DNA from: Blasia pusilla
Taxonomy: Eukaryota > Marchantiophyta > Marchantiopsida > Blasiales
Direction: 5' to 3'
DNA: 64,000 nt
Assembly: GCA_050084515.1 (NCBI GenBank)
Contig: CM114273.1
Span: forward strand, 8,742,001-8,806,000
Part shown: piece after piece, positions 36,861 through 51,638 of the stretch
Layout: each line of letters begins with the position of its first letter
Position numbering within the stretch: position 1 is the stretch's first letter
The notes under the pieces: model-generated
What the model saw: only the letters and a program-made list of their open reading frames with translations
Told to the model about the DNA's origin: nothing
Databases searched by the model: none
Program-made: the position numbers and the translations under genes

Positions 36861-39789
36861 AGATGGCTTTCACGATCCATCTCTCTCATGTTGAGCCTTT
36901 GGAGCGTGTGGAGTGGTAGAGTTATTGGGAGTTAGAGTTTGGATGTAGATTTTAAGAGTGGATTTGGCTATATAAGCCATTTTTACTTTGATTTTTGGCG
37001 TGATCTTGAAATACACGGATGAGTATCTTTTTATATGTGTACGGATTCACTCGTGTGTTGGAAAGATCAATGATTTTTGATGTGTAAATGTGATTGGTGA
37101 TCTGGATCATGTAACGAATTCCATGGTTGTATTGACTTGTCCGTCCTTAGGATGGACATGGACGGACAAGTTTGGATATGTCTATAGATATGGATTGCAA
37201 AAGATAGGGCCCACACTTTATAGATTCTGGTGGAAAGCAAGGCAATAAGGGGGAAAAGAGTGAAGGTGATGGGAGGAGGAAGAACCGAGAAGGTGCGGAT
37301 CACAAAGGCAAGGGAGAAGAAGGGGGGGGTGGAATAAAATGAAATGGAAGATGGGGCCCATATTGACATGTCCTTCTATAAGACGTACGTACGTCTCCGG
37401 ACATGGACATATGTGCACACACTTTATCCATATGCAACCTTGGCAATGTGAATGCACATAACAACGACATTTCCATGGCGATGGACTCAACTATTACCCC
37501 CAAAATAATCCTAGTTGACTTGTACATACCTTTAGTCCAACTTAGACCCCAACATTAGACCTTAACCCAAGCTACATGTATTGACACATTAGAGATCTAT
37601 TGGGCAATTGGAACCGCAAAATTATTCAAGGTTCTTGAAGTATTAAGAGAGTATGTTTGCCTAAGATTAAAAGTGAAGGGTTAGGTCAATACATTACCTT
37701 GTTTAAGGCAGTTAACTTAAGGAATGGCCTTAGATCCAAACCAAGGAAATGCATAACTTAACGACCCTAAACATGTCGAACATAAGTGTCAATTATGGGA
37801 GCCAAAAATTCTCGAATTGCAAGATCCATGTTTGAGTCAACCCATGACATCTTTTGATAGCCTTTCGTGTCCATTAGTTTTTTTAAGATAAGAGTTTAAT
37901 AATAATGAAACAAAAAATTCATTCAAATCAAGAACCTTTCATTTGTCAATGGTATAGATTGAGTGGTCTATTTAAGTGGTATGTACAATTTTGTTATCCT
38001 TCCTCCTTTATATCCATTGGTTAAAGCACCTGGCACATGACTTGTTGAAATTGACAAACGAATCATGCTTTTAGCATTATTCAAGTTTCAGTTCAGCATG
38101 CACTAGGGGCATGGCCGATGTGCTCAATGGTTCATTACCATCTTATAGTAGCATGGAATTATATACCTATGCAGCCCCCTATCCAAGTGACTCTTCCTCT
38201 TGAAGATAATTAAGTATACAATTGTTCCAACCACCCACCACCTTTCCAGTGCGTAATTCACACATTGGCCACCTGCAGCACTTTGCTTAACAAATCTCAA
38301 TCATGTACTCACTACCCTAAACGTTGCAAACTTTCAAAGTTTGCACAAATTGGGCTTTGAACCCACCCAACCAGAATGTGTGGGCTGAAAAGTGGCAGGA
38401 AGATGCTACTCTCAGGTCCTGCAAGCTTCCTGAATGGTGTAGAGGTAGAAAATTGCCGTAGTCGGGTCGTGTGGCGTGCTCCCAGCATGGCTCACAATAG
38501 TCTGCACCAAGGGGGTCAAGATACATTGTGCTAGTGTATGATGCCAGGAATCCAATAATTGTATACTTTAATCGTCCCATTTCCATAATCAAATCCTGGG
38601 CAGTTTTGTGAAGGTATGTGTTAGAAATCCCTCTACCCTCGCCAACTTTACATGGATGACTGTATTCCTTGTATATGTGAAAGCATAGTTTCATACTGAT
38701 TGATATATATATGTATATCAGTAAGTTTCCTCCCCAGTGATATATTTCTTTCACCCCACTTCAGTGATAAAATCTGGTGTGGATGCCATGCCAATAAAGG
38801 TGTCGTATAACAACCATACTTTAGTATTCAGTAGAGTGTAATTAAGAATCCTGTGTATGCAAGTAATATTGAATGTCTTCGCATACTCTACTATAACTTG
38901 CACTGCCATCCCCATATCCTCTCAATCCCTAACCTTCATATTCCCAAAGGCAGTCCTTCGAACGGACATCCATGCACACTTTCCACAAGAACTTGTGTAA
39001 CATATGCACCCCTACAGTGAAAATATGTACATTTGCCATTCGCCTTGTAAGAGGCAACTCACAAGTTCATTGCCACTTTTCTTCTCCATGACCTCAATTA
39101 CCAGCGTTGATACTGATGGAAATAAGTATTTTATTCATGTGCCTTCTTCCAACAAGGATTCTCACCTTTTTGCCTTTCTAGCCAGTATATTCCCCTTGGT
39201 TGAAGATTTAGCCCTCTTCATAGCATTCCAAGGCAAAATGCTGAGGAGGTCATGTCTCGCAAGTTTTGAATCGAAACACAAGGGAGTATTTAGGGCTGAA
39301 CAAAAGTTGGCTTCGACCTGGATGATGTGGACAGCACCATCCAAGTGCATACCTCTTTAAGAGCATGATCCCATCATTTCTTCGCGGATTCAACTTCTGG
39401 CCCATGAAAGGTAAGCAGGCTGTACAACATGGGTAATATCTCGCAAAAGATGACCACTGTTACCTGTCGAGGCTTGTTCTTTGTCACGTAGTAGAGTCCC
39501 ACTACCCTTACTGTCCAGACCAAATTTCAGTCTGTGATCCCAATGAAGGCAAAGTATTAGCAAAGCCACTAGCACCCCCCATCAACACTGAATGTCCACA
39601 TCATTTGGGCCAGGTCAGTCAAATACCGCCACAGTGCATCATATGGGAATTGACATTATGCGGAGACTGAAAATTACCATTATAAGTTTGTTGACTGGGA
39701 GCCTTCTTGACATCGTGGAACAGATGGCTACCACATCTCCCACAATGGAAGGGGCTTGGAATTCCAAACAGATGACAACAGGGTTCCCA
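36861..39789. other. 3' flank of SEC, no other gene recognised
   Basis: The part next to 39790 should hold the SEC 3' untranslated region. A poly(A) signal could not be placed with confidence. A minus-strand frame at 38754-38317 matches no family. The rest is AT-rich and unassigned. Confidence 0.45.
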
Positions 39790-42700
39790 TCACCCATCAC
39801 ATGGGAATTCCAAATCATCTTCAAAAACTTTAAAAGGCTGTGGACGATTGCCCTTGCAGTGCAAATTCCACATCTTGAAGTAAGACCTCTCCAAATTGCG
39901 CACCTGTAGGAAAGTTATTTCTCAGGTCAGCTTCTCAAGAATGTGACTCTCCAAAAGACAAATAGGACGGCCGTTCTTCCAATCCTGGGTAAAATTAACT
40001 TTGTCCAGAAAGCATGCCATACCCATCGTGCCGTATCAAACAAGGGAGAATTTAAGCGGTTTGTGCGGAGCTTGGTGGTGAGCGCCTGGAGCAGTGCCGG
40101 ATTTTTGGCCAAATGGACAGCTCTCTCCTCGTACTCATGCATACTGAAAGGAGAATATCAACCACAACACTCCCATTAAAAACCTTAGAATAAAGCACCT
40201 AGAGTCCATTGGACTTCGAGACAGAAAGACACTGCAACGCAGTTCAAACATTTTGCCTACCTGTTCACCACCATTTCCTCACCACACCCAGCTGCGTAGC
40301 ACAGTGACATTGCCACGCGAGTGGCCATCTTCTCCAAAGGTAGGGTGATCATTGGAAGGCCAGCCCAAAGCACGTCTGTACCAGTTGTATGTGCATTGCA
40401 CAGAGGCCTACAGACCGATACGTTTCAATATTTTTTAAAGGTTAGAACCAAGAAATTAAAATGATAAATTTTGACATCAGGTACATCAAGTCATTACTGT
40501 CTTCCAAAAAAATTTCACAGTTCCTTTAGAACGTGGCATAAGTACATCTAAGATTCTCAGTGTCTCTAAGGAGACACTGGAATCAATTAATGCCCCAGGT
40601 CACACAACAAGAATGCAACACTCAAGCACAAGGCTCTCAAAAGGGGCCTCTCAGACAATTGCCTTCCAAATTGAAGACCTACTCTTCACATCTTCAACAG
40701 AAGACTCTTGAAACTGTCCAAATTCTGAATTTCATTATCTGCAACCAAGATAAAACTCCATGATAGTCTCAGTTATCCAAATCAATACTTACGTGTCCAG
40801 GAAGAGATCTGCAAGTTCGCTTCGCTTGATGTGTTCATTTTTGGCAGCAACATCTGTGAAGATTATTTGCTCTGGCCCTACACCTTGTGAAGCAGCAACT
40901 GCCACATCCAGTGGACAGAAGTGAGATCTCCACTCAATCATCTGGGCAAATTCAGCTGATAAACTTTACGTCTATTGGCAATTAATGCCAATCTCTCAGG
41001 TTACAAAAGTCATCTGGGGTGTTGGATTGCCACTCACAAGCACGAAGGCGATTTTCTCCAGCAGCAGGGAAACGTAGGAGCCAAAGGGCACTATTTGGCA
41101 CTCGCTTGAGGATATTACACCTGCCCACCAAAAAATGAGTTGGACCTAGTGGCTGATATTGAATAAACATCACATGTGCAACCTATTGAAACAAAAGGAT
41201 TCCAAAACACAAAAACAAATACAAAATTAAATAGCAGATGAGAAACTCAGTCTTCAATGAGCATATCTAAAATTTCCTTGTAAGATAATGACAGAAGCAT
41301 ATGAACAAAACCAGAAAGGCGGATTTTCTAGACGACCACTACTACTCCATGATCTACATTAAAGACATACCATGTGGTGAAAATTTCTGGGTCCATCTTA
41401 TAAAGCTGATTGAAACAGGCGAAAAGAAATTTATGTTCAGGCAGATTGTAATCTGTGCGTTTGAGTTGAATGGTCGGATCCAAAACATCTCGATTTTTCT
41501 GTGGTAAACACAGAAAAAACATAAGACTTCAGACAAAGGAGAACCTCTTACAAAACTTTCTCCATCCCAAGGAAAACTACCTTTGAGGTCTGTCAAAAAT
41601 ATTCCTAGACATTGGAAACAAAAATTTTAAGAAGATATAGAAAACCCACCTGCTTGTAGTCATTGACGAAGTAGCAGTGGGGTAAGTGGACCAACTTTTC
41701 AGAGTAGATGTGCGCATACTTTGAGGGAGAGACAAGCTGCCAGACCATGCACGTAACATGTGAACATGCATTCATAATGTTCTTTCAAATTGAACATCCA
41801 TAACAGTTCCTGACGTATAATCAGTACCCATTTGAACACAAAATTGTTGTGCATAAGATAACTCATGCAGATCAGTTGAGAGTTACTTACTTCATCTGTA
41901 ACCAAGTAGTCAATGTAACCAGCACCAGTTGTCCCTGGAAATCCCATATACGATATTTGAATAGGAGCTGGTTGTAAAGCAAAGATCTCATTTCTTGCAC
42001 CCTGCATAGCAAGCACCAATGAATTTCAAATATATGTGATAGGGAAGTTACAAAGATACATCTATACTATTCCCGTATTTTAATGATTGTATAAGATGAA
42101 CAACACCCACTTTGGTGTATCCATTGAGGTTGACCAATATTTGTATTTGGTCCTCTGAAATCAATTTTGCAATTGCATCTGAAGACGATGTTGAGACGTC
42201 TGTGAAGTGTTCCGCCTCTGCTGATATTCGTTGCCTCCACTCACTACCATCACTTTGACTCAACGCATAGCAAAACACCTGTAAAATCCACGAAGTCTTT
42301 ATCTGACCTCAACCCACAAAGACACTGGCGGGGGAAAAGACACAAGAGGTAGCCTGTGGAAATCACATATATTACAACATTGACACAAGAACCTGGATGT
42401 TTCCCCCACTCACAAAAAATGAAGTAACAAAGAATACAATAGATACTCTAAATTAATGATGAGGTACACTTAATGTCATACCTCTACATTCTCCCGATTG
42501 TGCATTCCAAAAACAGAGCCCATGAGATGTGAAAGTGGGTGGTTTCCAAAATCACTACTCACATACCTGTGGTCAATTGTACATTACACAGAAAAGTCAC
42601 TTACACTTCCTTCGAAGATGACAGACTTTGTAGCAAAGTTAACAAGCAGACAGAGTCATACTTAATCCCCAGAAATCACAACCAATCTTTAAGATAGGTA

Positions 42701-45700
42701 GTCAACAGCCCTGTGCTGAAATCTGCGGAAACATACCCTACACGTAACCGTCCACTTCCCCCTTCATTCTTCACAGGAACTGCTGGTGGGTGAGTGAAAT
42801 CTTGCACCACCAATCGTGATGCAATTAAGGAGCAATGCTCTGCATATTTCCGGCTGTAGGCACCAACACACACACTAAAGAGTAAAATATAGTACAAGAA
42901 GTGGGAAGACAAGATCAAGTTTAAACAAGAGGTGTGCCCATTCACATCAAAACAGCAATTAAGCCTCTGACAATACCTGATATCCAAAGCAAGTAATGGG
43001 TCAATTGGATACGCAATTGCATGGAAAGGCTGAACACTTGGAAGGACACACATCTGCATCACAACCAAAATTGGATTAGATTCACTCAAACCTACCAATG
43101 AGAGAAATCTACACTCCATCACACTAATAAAAATGTACTTGATTTGATACAATTCAACCCAACAGCATATACAGACCTTCACTTGCCGCTTGACAACAGA
43201 CTCTATCTCCAGAAACTTGCTATCTCGGTCCTCCCAGTCACAAACACACTGCCAGTGGTACTTAATGTCATCAGTTCAACACTACCAGCAGTTCCACTGA
43301 AGATATGAGATTCCCTTGCACTGACCACTCACTTGTGTTGCAGCTGATGACATTCCTAAGGCAGTTTCTAACAGACCAGAAAGCCTTATCCAACAGCATT
43401 GATCTGAATCACTGCATAGTAAGACACTTTCAAATCTAAAGCTAACATAAACCAATTCTACAGCCTAACAACCAGTACTCAAGGCATCGAGAAGAATTTA
43501 GAATTGACTGATCACCTTGCATTTCCATCTTCGATAAATAAAACAGCCTCAAATGCCGAGGTCTTGTGACTCATACCTGAAGAGTGTGCAGGAGGTTGCA
43601 TGTAGCTTCCGGGAAATCAGACCTTAGCACCAAAGCCTGCTTGTAGCTTTTAATCGCAGCCTCTACATGCCCACTGAGGCACGGAATTTGAAAGACATTC
43701 GATTATTTTCATGGAAATTTACAAAATAGAATGAAGCAGAGAAAAATCACCGTCCAGAGAAAGTTTCAGATACTCTGGGAACCAGTCATTAAGACACGTT
43801 AACAACTTGTGTGGTCGACTGTAGACTCCTCTAGGAGGTGTGTCCGATTGGATCAGGCCTCCTTCCATTTTAAAGGGTAGGTGATCTACTGCAGCTTTAC
43901 CCAAGACAGTGAAGGAAGAAGTGGGAGATGAGGATTTGGCATCTTCACTAGTGACCCTGGTGAAATGACATGAAACTAGCAGAATTATTTGGTCCAGGAT
44001 GGGTATCTATAAAAATGATGAAAATGATCAGGGAGGGGAGAAATACATTTTTGGTGCTCATGTGTTCATATTTGCCAAACATCCAACGTTGGGCCCCAGA
44101 AATCGATCGAGCTAAGTTAAATCTGGAGGACATACAAGCAGGTGACATGGCACAGATCTGGGTGGAGATCACCCATACCTACCGATGAGACACTCTTTCA
44201 CACCACAAAGAGCATGGGTATACACATGGCAACTGAGGAAACCTGTGGGCACCATGATCTTTCTTTGTATTCTTTCAGTCTGGGAGGGAACTGAATGTCA
44301 AAAACAGGTACGGTCATACTGAGAACTAGAGCCAACCAGTCCGTAGCTAAGGCAAGTCTGGTAGAACGTTATGAAGTTCCCTGGAGAAAAACACCTCAGA
44401 GGCAGGTTCATGTTCCATGAATGCAAGGAATTTCCAGCAAACAGTGATAGTTCACTCCAAGTTTTACTTCACAATTGCACCTCCTTACGTTGTAACAATC
44501 CATGCACAAAACCTACAACAGAGCAGACGCATTGGAGGCCCAAGAGTAGGTCAAACCTGTCCTTGTATGCTGATGCCAAATTAGCATGGCCTTCTGCCAT
44601 ATTGGGACGTATTTGTACTGCTCGTATGTAGTCCTGGATAGCTTCGGTAACACGGCCAACTTCTTTCAGAGTGTTACCTCTGTTCACCAGGCCATCTGCA
44701 GCCATGGGATCTATCCTCATAACTTCATTGTAGCAGGCAATAGCCTCAGCATAATGTCCCTGCCCAATTACCCACACATGAATCAAAACTGCATAAGATG
44801 CTGTAACCTCCTACGATCAAAGACTAGAGCCTAAGATCCTAAGACGGCAAAATGACCACGGATACCCAAAAGTCTGGCTGATGTCACCACCAACGAAATC
44901 CTTCAACTCAATGTATACCCTTCATCACTTCCAGACTTCAATTGGTCTAAAGACAAAACACGTGAATACAGAGTGCCTGCAACTCAAGCTAAAAGGGCCT
45001 TCACCTGTTGTTTATAGATGGTAGCAAGATTGCTATAAGGCGCAGAAAGACCAGTAGTGACAGCCAGAGTTGCTTTATAGAATGTTGCTGCAGTACTAAT
45101 TACATTCCTGTCCAAAAGTCAATCCAGTAAGTAGTAAGAATCCAGTTGACTTGTAAATATATCGCTCCTCCCTCTTTAACCATACTGAGTATTATGAATT
45201 CCAAAAGGCAGAACACTCAAAAACACAACTTTTCATGACCAGATAGTGTACCATTCCATGTAGATGTTTCCAAGGTTGGTGAGAGCTTGAGGATGATTGG
45301 CCTGTAGTGCAAGGCAAGACTGCAAATAAAACACCCATCACCTAGTAAGCCTCCAAGACTGAAAGTATCTCAGTACATCAATACGACATGGCCTTCACTG
45401 GGGGTAAAACTGACAAACTCTGCTTCAATCCTTCAGCCCCCATGCTCAGTCTCACTACTCTTTTCTCCTCACAAAGCAAGCACTCTGAAGCAGATAATTT
45501 CATAGCACAAATTATGGGTTATGAACTCGGTGTAAAAACCTTGATTTGATACAAGCTATCAGTGAAATAACATGCCCAACTCGATCACACACCTGATAAC
45601 AGCTAATTGCTTCTTCCACCCTATTAGCGTCCTTCAGTGCATTGCCCTGCAGAGCCACCACATGGACTTGAGACCAAACTAGGCAACAGCTCTCTGCAAC

Positions 45701-48700
45701 AACTCATCACACCAATTGAACTCTTCTTGGACTCAAAGAGGAAATGATGGAGTGCAAGCCCACCAGGTTATTATAAGCTTCAAGGAAGGTTGATTCCAGT
45801 AGAATGGCATGCTTGTAGTGAAGAATTGCAAGTTCCAGTTGACCCTGCTCATAGTACACGCTCGCAAGATTTCCTGCACACAATCATCCCGTATCCAGCA
45901 AGGCCCTGTCACCCTACATGCCCTGACCAGAAGCTCCAGGTGTCTGGAGCAGGCCGGTTCTGCATTTCTAAGATGATCATCCATAGAGCTGCAGCACTGA
46001 AGTGTTGCCCACATCCCTCGTCCAGTTCAGCAGGAGATGGACTGCCAATAACAGCCCCCTGAAGATGTCTGATAAGCACTTAAAAGTGTCTTGTTGGAAA
46101 GAGGTAAAGACTGTCAACCTAGGAGTTTCACGAGAACCCCCTTTGAGACAACAGATTAGATTACTTGCAAAATCTAAGGTCCACCTCTACTGGACAAATT
46201 AGCCACAAGAGCATTTCGAAGCCTAATGGCAGGGAACTTGAGTTTCCCAGAGACATATCCCCAGCTGTGCACCTTCGCGAGCGATCAGGATGTATGAGAC
46301 AAAAACAGAACACGAAAGGACATTCTGTCAGAGTAGCTATATAGCAGAAGTTGGACTGGTCCAACAGATACCCACATCTGCCTTTCAAGAGTGACAGCAC
46401 AATGGACCAAGACAGACATGGGACCATTATAGACCATCCTCCTGTTCAGAACCAGATTTGCCAAAAATGAGATGATCTATCGTTGTGACCAAGAACATCG
46501 GGGCATAGGACTTACCATAGGCAATCGCATAATCAGGCCGCAATTGTATAGCCCTTTGGTAGCAGAGAATAGCTTCCTGCGGCATTCCGAGAGCCTGCAA
46601 CAAAGCACTTCACAGTTGCTATCACAAGTTACAAGAACTTGCAAAAGTTGCACATGAGTAATGATGTTACAGGAAATTCAGTGGGGCAGCAGAATTGTAA
46701 ATTCATCATAAGGTCTTAAACTCATTACAACAAAATACAAGATAGAAACACTTACAAACCAACACTCAGCGTACCTTCAGGACATTGCCCTGGTTAAGAT
46801 GCGCATCTGAAAAAGTTGGTTTCAAGCGAATTGCCTCCTGACAAAGAGAGACATTAGTAAAAGTCAATACAACAAAACAACCATAGAGAGCCCATTCCAC
46901 CCCATTTCAAACCAAGAAAACTGTTAGCGAGGTATCTAACTTTGTGCCGATGTATGCAAATAACAGCTACCAAAGATTTTGAAATTTATTCTGGCATTAC
47001 TCAGGTACAATCCAGCACAGACAACATATTGGAGTGCATGGGCAGTTAGTGAGGCATTCAAAAAAATGTATTATGGCTTTGGCAGAAAACCTCCACTTTA
47101 AAGTCAAAATCCAACCACAACAAGAAGAACTAGATTAGACTGTACAGCATGAAGTTTCACCATCGACCCTCACCTTGTAATAACTATGAGCTTTCTCAAA
47201 ATCCCCTGCTTCCATAAACAAGCCAGCCAAATTTGACCAAGCAATTGCAAAATTTGGCTGTATACGAATGGCTTCAGTGTAACAAATATACGCCTGCGTT
47301 GGAACTTTTCAGTGATCAGCAACATAAAAAATTTCAAACCCCAACTTGGAAGAAGCCAGCTCAACAATTCATCTTTACATAGGCTACCAGAATACTCACT
47401 AGTCTATTCTGATAAAATGTATAGTGACTTTTAAAATTTTTACAATGAAAGAGAATAAACTTGGAGAAAGATTACAACTCCTGCACAGCCAGAAAGCAAC
47501 AAGCAAACCTGAAAGGAATAACAACACCACTTACATGATGTGTCAATCCTTGAGCCTTGAAAAGGTTGCCAAGGTTGCTATGAGCATCAACCTGTAGACA
47601 AAGAAACATAAAAACAAAATCCCATCAGATATCTCCACATCTGTACATCAGTCCACACAAGTACTTAAGTCTTCTAATTTGACAGAGATTCCAGATTGTA
47701 ACCATTCATCTCTGAAACCAAAATTGCCAAGGACAGCAGCTTGTGGCAGACAGCATTCCACACTTATCAGAGAAATAGCCACTTACGTAATCTTTGACAG
47801 GATTGATTGTTCACAAATATGTACAAGATGCAAGTCACAAATCAAGTATACAGTGCACATATTAGAAATGTTTACACCCTTTTATAGAAACTTTACCAAG
47901 TTGAAGCTAGCATCATCAGATAGTAACTCACCAGACGTGGATTTAGAGTCAAAGCATGCCTACAGCATTGTGCTGCGTCATCAAGCCTCCCTTTCCGCAT
48001 GTATGCACTAGCCAGGTTTGACCACGCATCACAGAAGCCTGGCCTCAGCTGCTCACAAACCATTTACCAAACCTTGTTAGAAAGAGGCTCAAGTACCCAA
48101 TTTGATTGAAGCCTTCAATTGAAGGAAAAGAACAAGAACCTATATACCAACCTCTATGGCCATGGAGTAGTATTGAATTGCAAGGTCGATATTCCCCTTC
48201 TCCTGCAGGCAAAGATTTAAAGATGTTTAGCCTAACTGGAAGAAGCAAAAGCTCCTAAATCACTGACGTTACATGAATGGCCCACTTTATCCCACAAGCC
48301 AGACGAGAACATAAACTTGTCACTAATATGCACAAAATTACCTTCCATGCATTGGCCATATTACCATAGCACTCTGCAAATTCGGGGTCAAGTCGTATGG
48401 CCTCTTCATTCTTTGCAATACACATGTCAAAGTCGTGTAACTGCAGCAGTAGTTAAGGGTTCACTTTAATACACATGAATGAAGACTCCCAATATTCTAA
48501 AATAATCTTGTGTTGGTGAGTCTGTTACAGTTCTTCCTTCCAAAAGAAACAGACAGGTGTACTCACTTGTAAATCTGAACTAATATAAATTAAATGAACA
48601 GATTATAGGATTGAGTTTAGGAACAGGAGATTTGTGCTGTGAATGGGAAAAGGAGAGGCGGCTCTACTTGATAGTAGATGGCTCCGAGTAATAATAGGGT

Positions 48701-50132
48701 GTCTGTTCGCTTTGAGTTCTTCTCATACACTACATTGCAACGCTCCAGTGCTAAATCATAGTTCCCTCCTTTATAGTGCTGATGAGCTATAGCCAGCAAC
48801 TTCTCCTCATCTGCAGATCAATAAAGAATCTCAAGTATCAGTCCTCTTAAATGAATTACCTCCACTGAAACGGGGGTAACCAAACAGAAGCGGGGAAGAC
48901 CATGACCTTGGCAGCACAATCAAAAGATAAATACACGACATTCTTAGATGTTGGATCACACCACTACAACCAAATGGTATATATAGTTTGAGAGTCCATT
49001 CTGTTAATGAGCAATAATATCTTTCAACAAGGAAACTCTTGAATGCATGACGGTTCCATAGGAAACGAATTACATCTACTGGAATGTGGGTAACCGCACA
49101 GGACAACACATTCTGTAATTATTCAAATGAAGTCTGCACTCTGTGATCCAACTATTACTCACACTACGGTAGAGCCTGTTATTTGGATTCGATTTGCACA
49201 TTTCATCACTTTTATCTATATACCTATTTCAGTTCAGAAGTATTAAATACTACATCAATAAGCTTAAACATATAGAAGTCTAAAGAGATTTTTTTTTCTT
49301 ATGTAATATTTACTCTCTCTTGATCATGACAGAGCTGGTAAAAGGTCTTTCCCAGAAATTTCAACATTCCAACATAGTTTGTACTCACACCTAGGAATAG
49401 AGACGTAGCCAAACGTCTCTACATAGCCGGTGTTGCAAAGCCCAAACGTTGATATCTATATAACTGATATCAACGTTTGAGCTTTGGTTGTAGTACTATG
49501 AGCTATGTTCGGTAGAAGCAAAAGGACCTGCTACGAGAATGAGTGCATAATTTTTTTAGCCCTCAATTTCTGGGGGCTACTCGAATCACAAGCAGAAACT
49601 ACTGCCTATAATGCACGAAAATTCTTACTTCTGATCCTAAAAGTAATCCTTTCTATCACGTATAAAAAAATCGACATGGTCGCCTGAGACGGTGATGTAC
49701 AGGAAGGAACACAGTAATAAGGAAAACCATACATGCAGGAGAGAGCACAAAACACTTGATGTCTCAAGCTAGGGTATCAGGTAACATGACCTGATCCACT
49801 ACGACAAAGATTTCCAGAAAAGACAGACGAAAAAAAAACGTCATTATGTCTCATGTGTTGTGTAAACAAAAATAATGATAAGGAAAACGGCAGCAAATCT
49901 TTTCTGCGATTGTTTCCCTGACAAAGATAAGTAGTCAATAATCACCTTCGACAGGGTCGACCACGGTGCTGCCAACGGAGTGCATGCTATCTGGCTGAGA
50001 AGCAGACGAGTGCAAAAAGCGCTCTTGGTGATCGACCTTTAGAGGCTCCCTCAGAAAAAGCGTGTGTCCCTGTTGCAGCCTCATCGAATTTTGTAGTGGC
50101 ATCATCATCCTTACCCTGTGCTCCCCACTCAT
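39790..50132 (-). CDS. SEC: O-GlcNAc transferase, SECRET AGENT type
   Basis: This enzyme transfers N-acetylglucosamine from UDP-GlcNAc to Ser/Thr of nuclear and cytosolic proteins. I place 28 coding exons: 50132-49946, 48810-48668, 48440-48342, 48202-48152, 48048-47932, 47591-47535, 47293-47174, 46837-46775, 46594-46516, 45873-45764, 45646-45593, 45319-45252, 45107-45005, 44759-44557, 43673-43577, 43248-43177, 43053-42977, 42853-42737, 42566-42482, 42278-42111, 42001-41891, 41736-41650, 41498-41371, 41120-41038, 40898-40793, 40407-40261, 40143-40023, 39903-39790. All introns are GT-AG; the sum is 2,967 nt, or 988 residues (Arabidopsis SEC has 977). TPR repeats fill about 65-515 (e.g. [20 protein letters not shown]). 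The catalytic part (about 590-980) has [11 protein letters not shown], with the His equivalent to human H498, [38 protein letters not shown] (Lys equivalent to K842), and [14 protein letters not shown]. The C-terminus is [15 protein letters not shown]. The start is the first ATG in this frame; a frame extending upstream uses only TTG. SPINDLY is the related fucosyltransferase, but these motifs fit SEC. Confidence 0.96.
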
Positions 50133-51459
50133 TGACCCCTTATCTGTCAACTTATCCTGCCCAAGTCATCCTCCCGATATGAATTTCAAACCCCTGGGTA
50201 GACCCGGATTTGCCCGATGCCTGCCAATATCAGACCCGTGACATTTGCCCCTCCAGCACGGCTCCCGAGCACTCGGAGCTCAAAAGGAGATGAAAAATCG
50301 CAAGCACGGTATCCTTGCTCTTCTACCCAATCTTGCAGAAGTCCACTCGAACAGTCAATCCGTAAGCAAGCCAGCCTAAACTTCTCTACGAAAACTGGTA
50401 GATCACCGGTCCAATCCCGGACAGTCACATCAGCCGGCCTCTAAAATGCTCGTCCTCGACGTGATCTCCGCTTTCCACAATTGACCTGCGCCCTGGCATC
50501 TTCTCAACTCCCGTCCAGCCGACACTTCCTCAAATTTGCATACAGAGGATTCATCGGACAGAGCGTTCAAGCTGCGCGACTTAATTATCCAAAATGGACG
50601 CAAAAGCTCCCCGTCGTGAACCACACAGACATCGACGAAGTAGAAACAGGCAGGCCTATCGAAGCAATGCAAGACGTAGGAAGCAGTGTACGACGAAGCC
50701 GCATGACCTCTGCTCCTCCACTCGCCTTCGCTGTCTCTTCGCCCTTGCTCTTACTCGCCTCACAGCTATCCTCGTCGTCCACATGCTCCTCTTGCTCTCT
50801 CACCGATTGCTACCTTAGCTGCCCTTTGCAGGGCCTTCTCTTTCGCCTCTGCCGCAGCCTTTGCACTTTACCGTGCCTCGAGATTATCGCACAATTATGC
50901 CGTCCAGCGGAATAGTCACTTAACCTCGGCGGACTAGTCACTTAACCTACGCGGATTCGCGACATCATACATGCAGATATGAGCCGTCGATAATAGATCT
51001 GACGGTGTACAATGAGATATCTCCAGAATATTTCTCGTGTGATACTCTCAGTTTCCCCCGGTGGTGCTCTCGCGGACACCGTGATTGTGTTGTCGCGTCT
51101 GTTTCGAAAGCGACCGGAGCAACACTTGTCGGCGGGTTAGGAATGTGGACGATTCATGTCGTCGCCCGATATCGATTTCGCCAAATTCGGATATTTATTT
51201 ATTTACCGGGGCCATCCCGGCTGCTTTTCCTTACATCGCAGGCGGTAATGCCAGCCATTCGATCAGATGGGATCGTATCCTTGCTTCCCCTATTCGGACG
51301 CCATCTGACGGTCACGATCGTCCTCCACTTCATAATTAACCTGTTTCGTGTCCGTACACTTTTACTAGTCGCTTACTTGTGTTGATTTAAGAAACGCGTA
51401 CAGATCAGCTTGGTGACAGATTATGTCAATGCTTCCTTATTCATGGACCGGACGACAGA
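50133..51459. promoter_or_regulatory. SEC 5' flank and presumed promoter
   Basis: The region upstream of the SEC start is GC-richer than the surrounding DNA. It contains a two-copy direct repeat, TAGTCACTTAACCT, at 50913 and 50935. No TATA box was identified with confidence. The open frames here start with GTG or TTG and are not credible upstream ORFs. A 126-codon plus-strand frame at 51005-51385 matches nothing known. Confidence 0.4.
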
Positions 51460-51638
51460 GCCCTAAAACTTAAATAGAAAATAGGATGGGAAACCCATCA
51501 CGATACAAAATGGGGGAATAGAGAGCAAGGAAGCTCCAAGGGCCAAAACCAGCCCGGAAGAGACATAAGGGGGCCTCCTCCTAACGATTAGTAACATCTA
51601 GAGAAGTATGGCTACTATTAAGTGGGCCTTTATATTAT
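51460..51638 (-). mobile_element. 3' untranslated part of the non-LTR element
   Basis: This is the sequence directly after the endonuclease stop, reading on the minus strand toward CTATTTAAGTTTTAGGGCTC near 51460. The true 3' end and any target duplication could not be fixed without another copy. Confidence 0.35.

Noticed and set aside
42676-42736. SEC exon 18 reading on as YVSADFS
   Set aside because: There is no usable donor after it, and exon 19 supplies the conserved YVSSDFG; GTATGT at 42736 fits as the donor.
50186-50672. Upstream ORFs in the SEC leader
   Set aside because: The frames begin with GTG or TTG; the only nearby ATG is followed directly by TGA.
51005-51385. 126-codon plus-strand gene upstream of SEC
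   Set aside because: No recognised family and no supporting signal; it is likely chance in the GC-richer promoter region.
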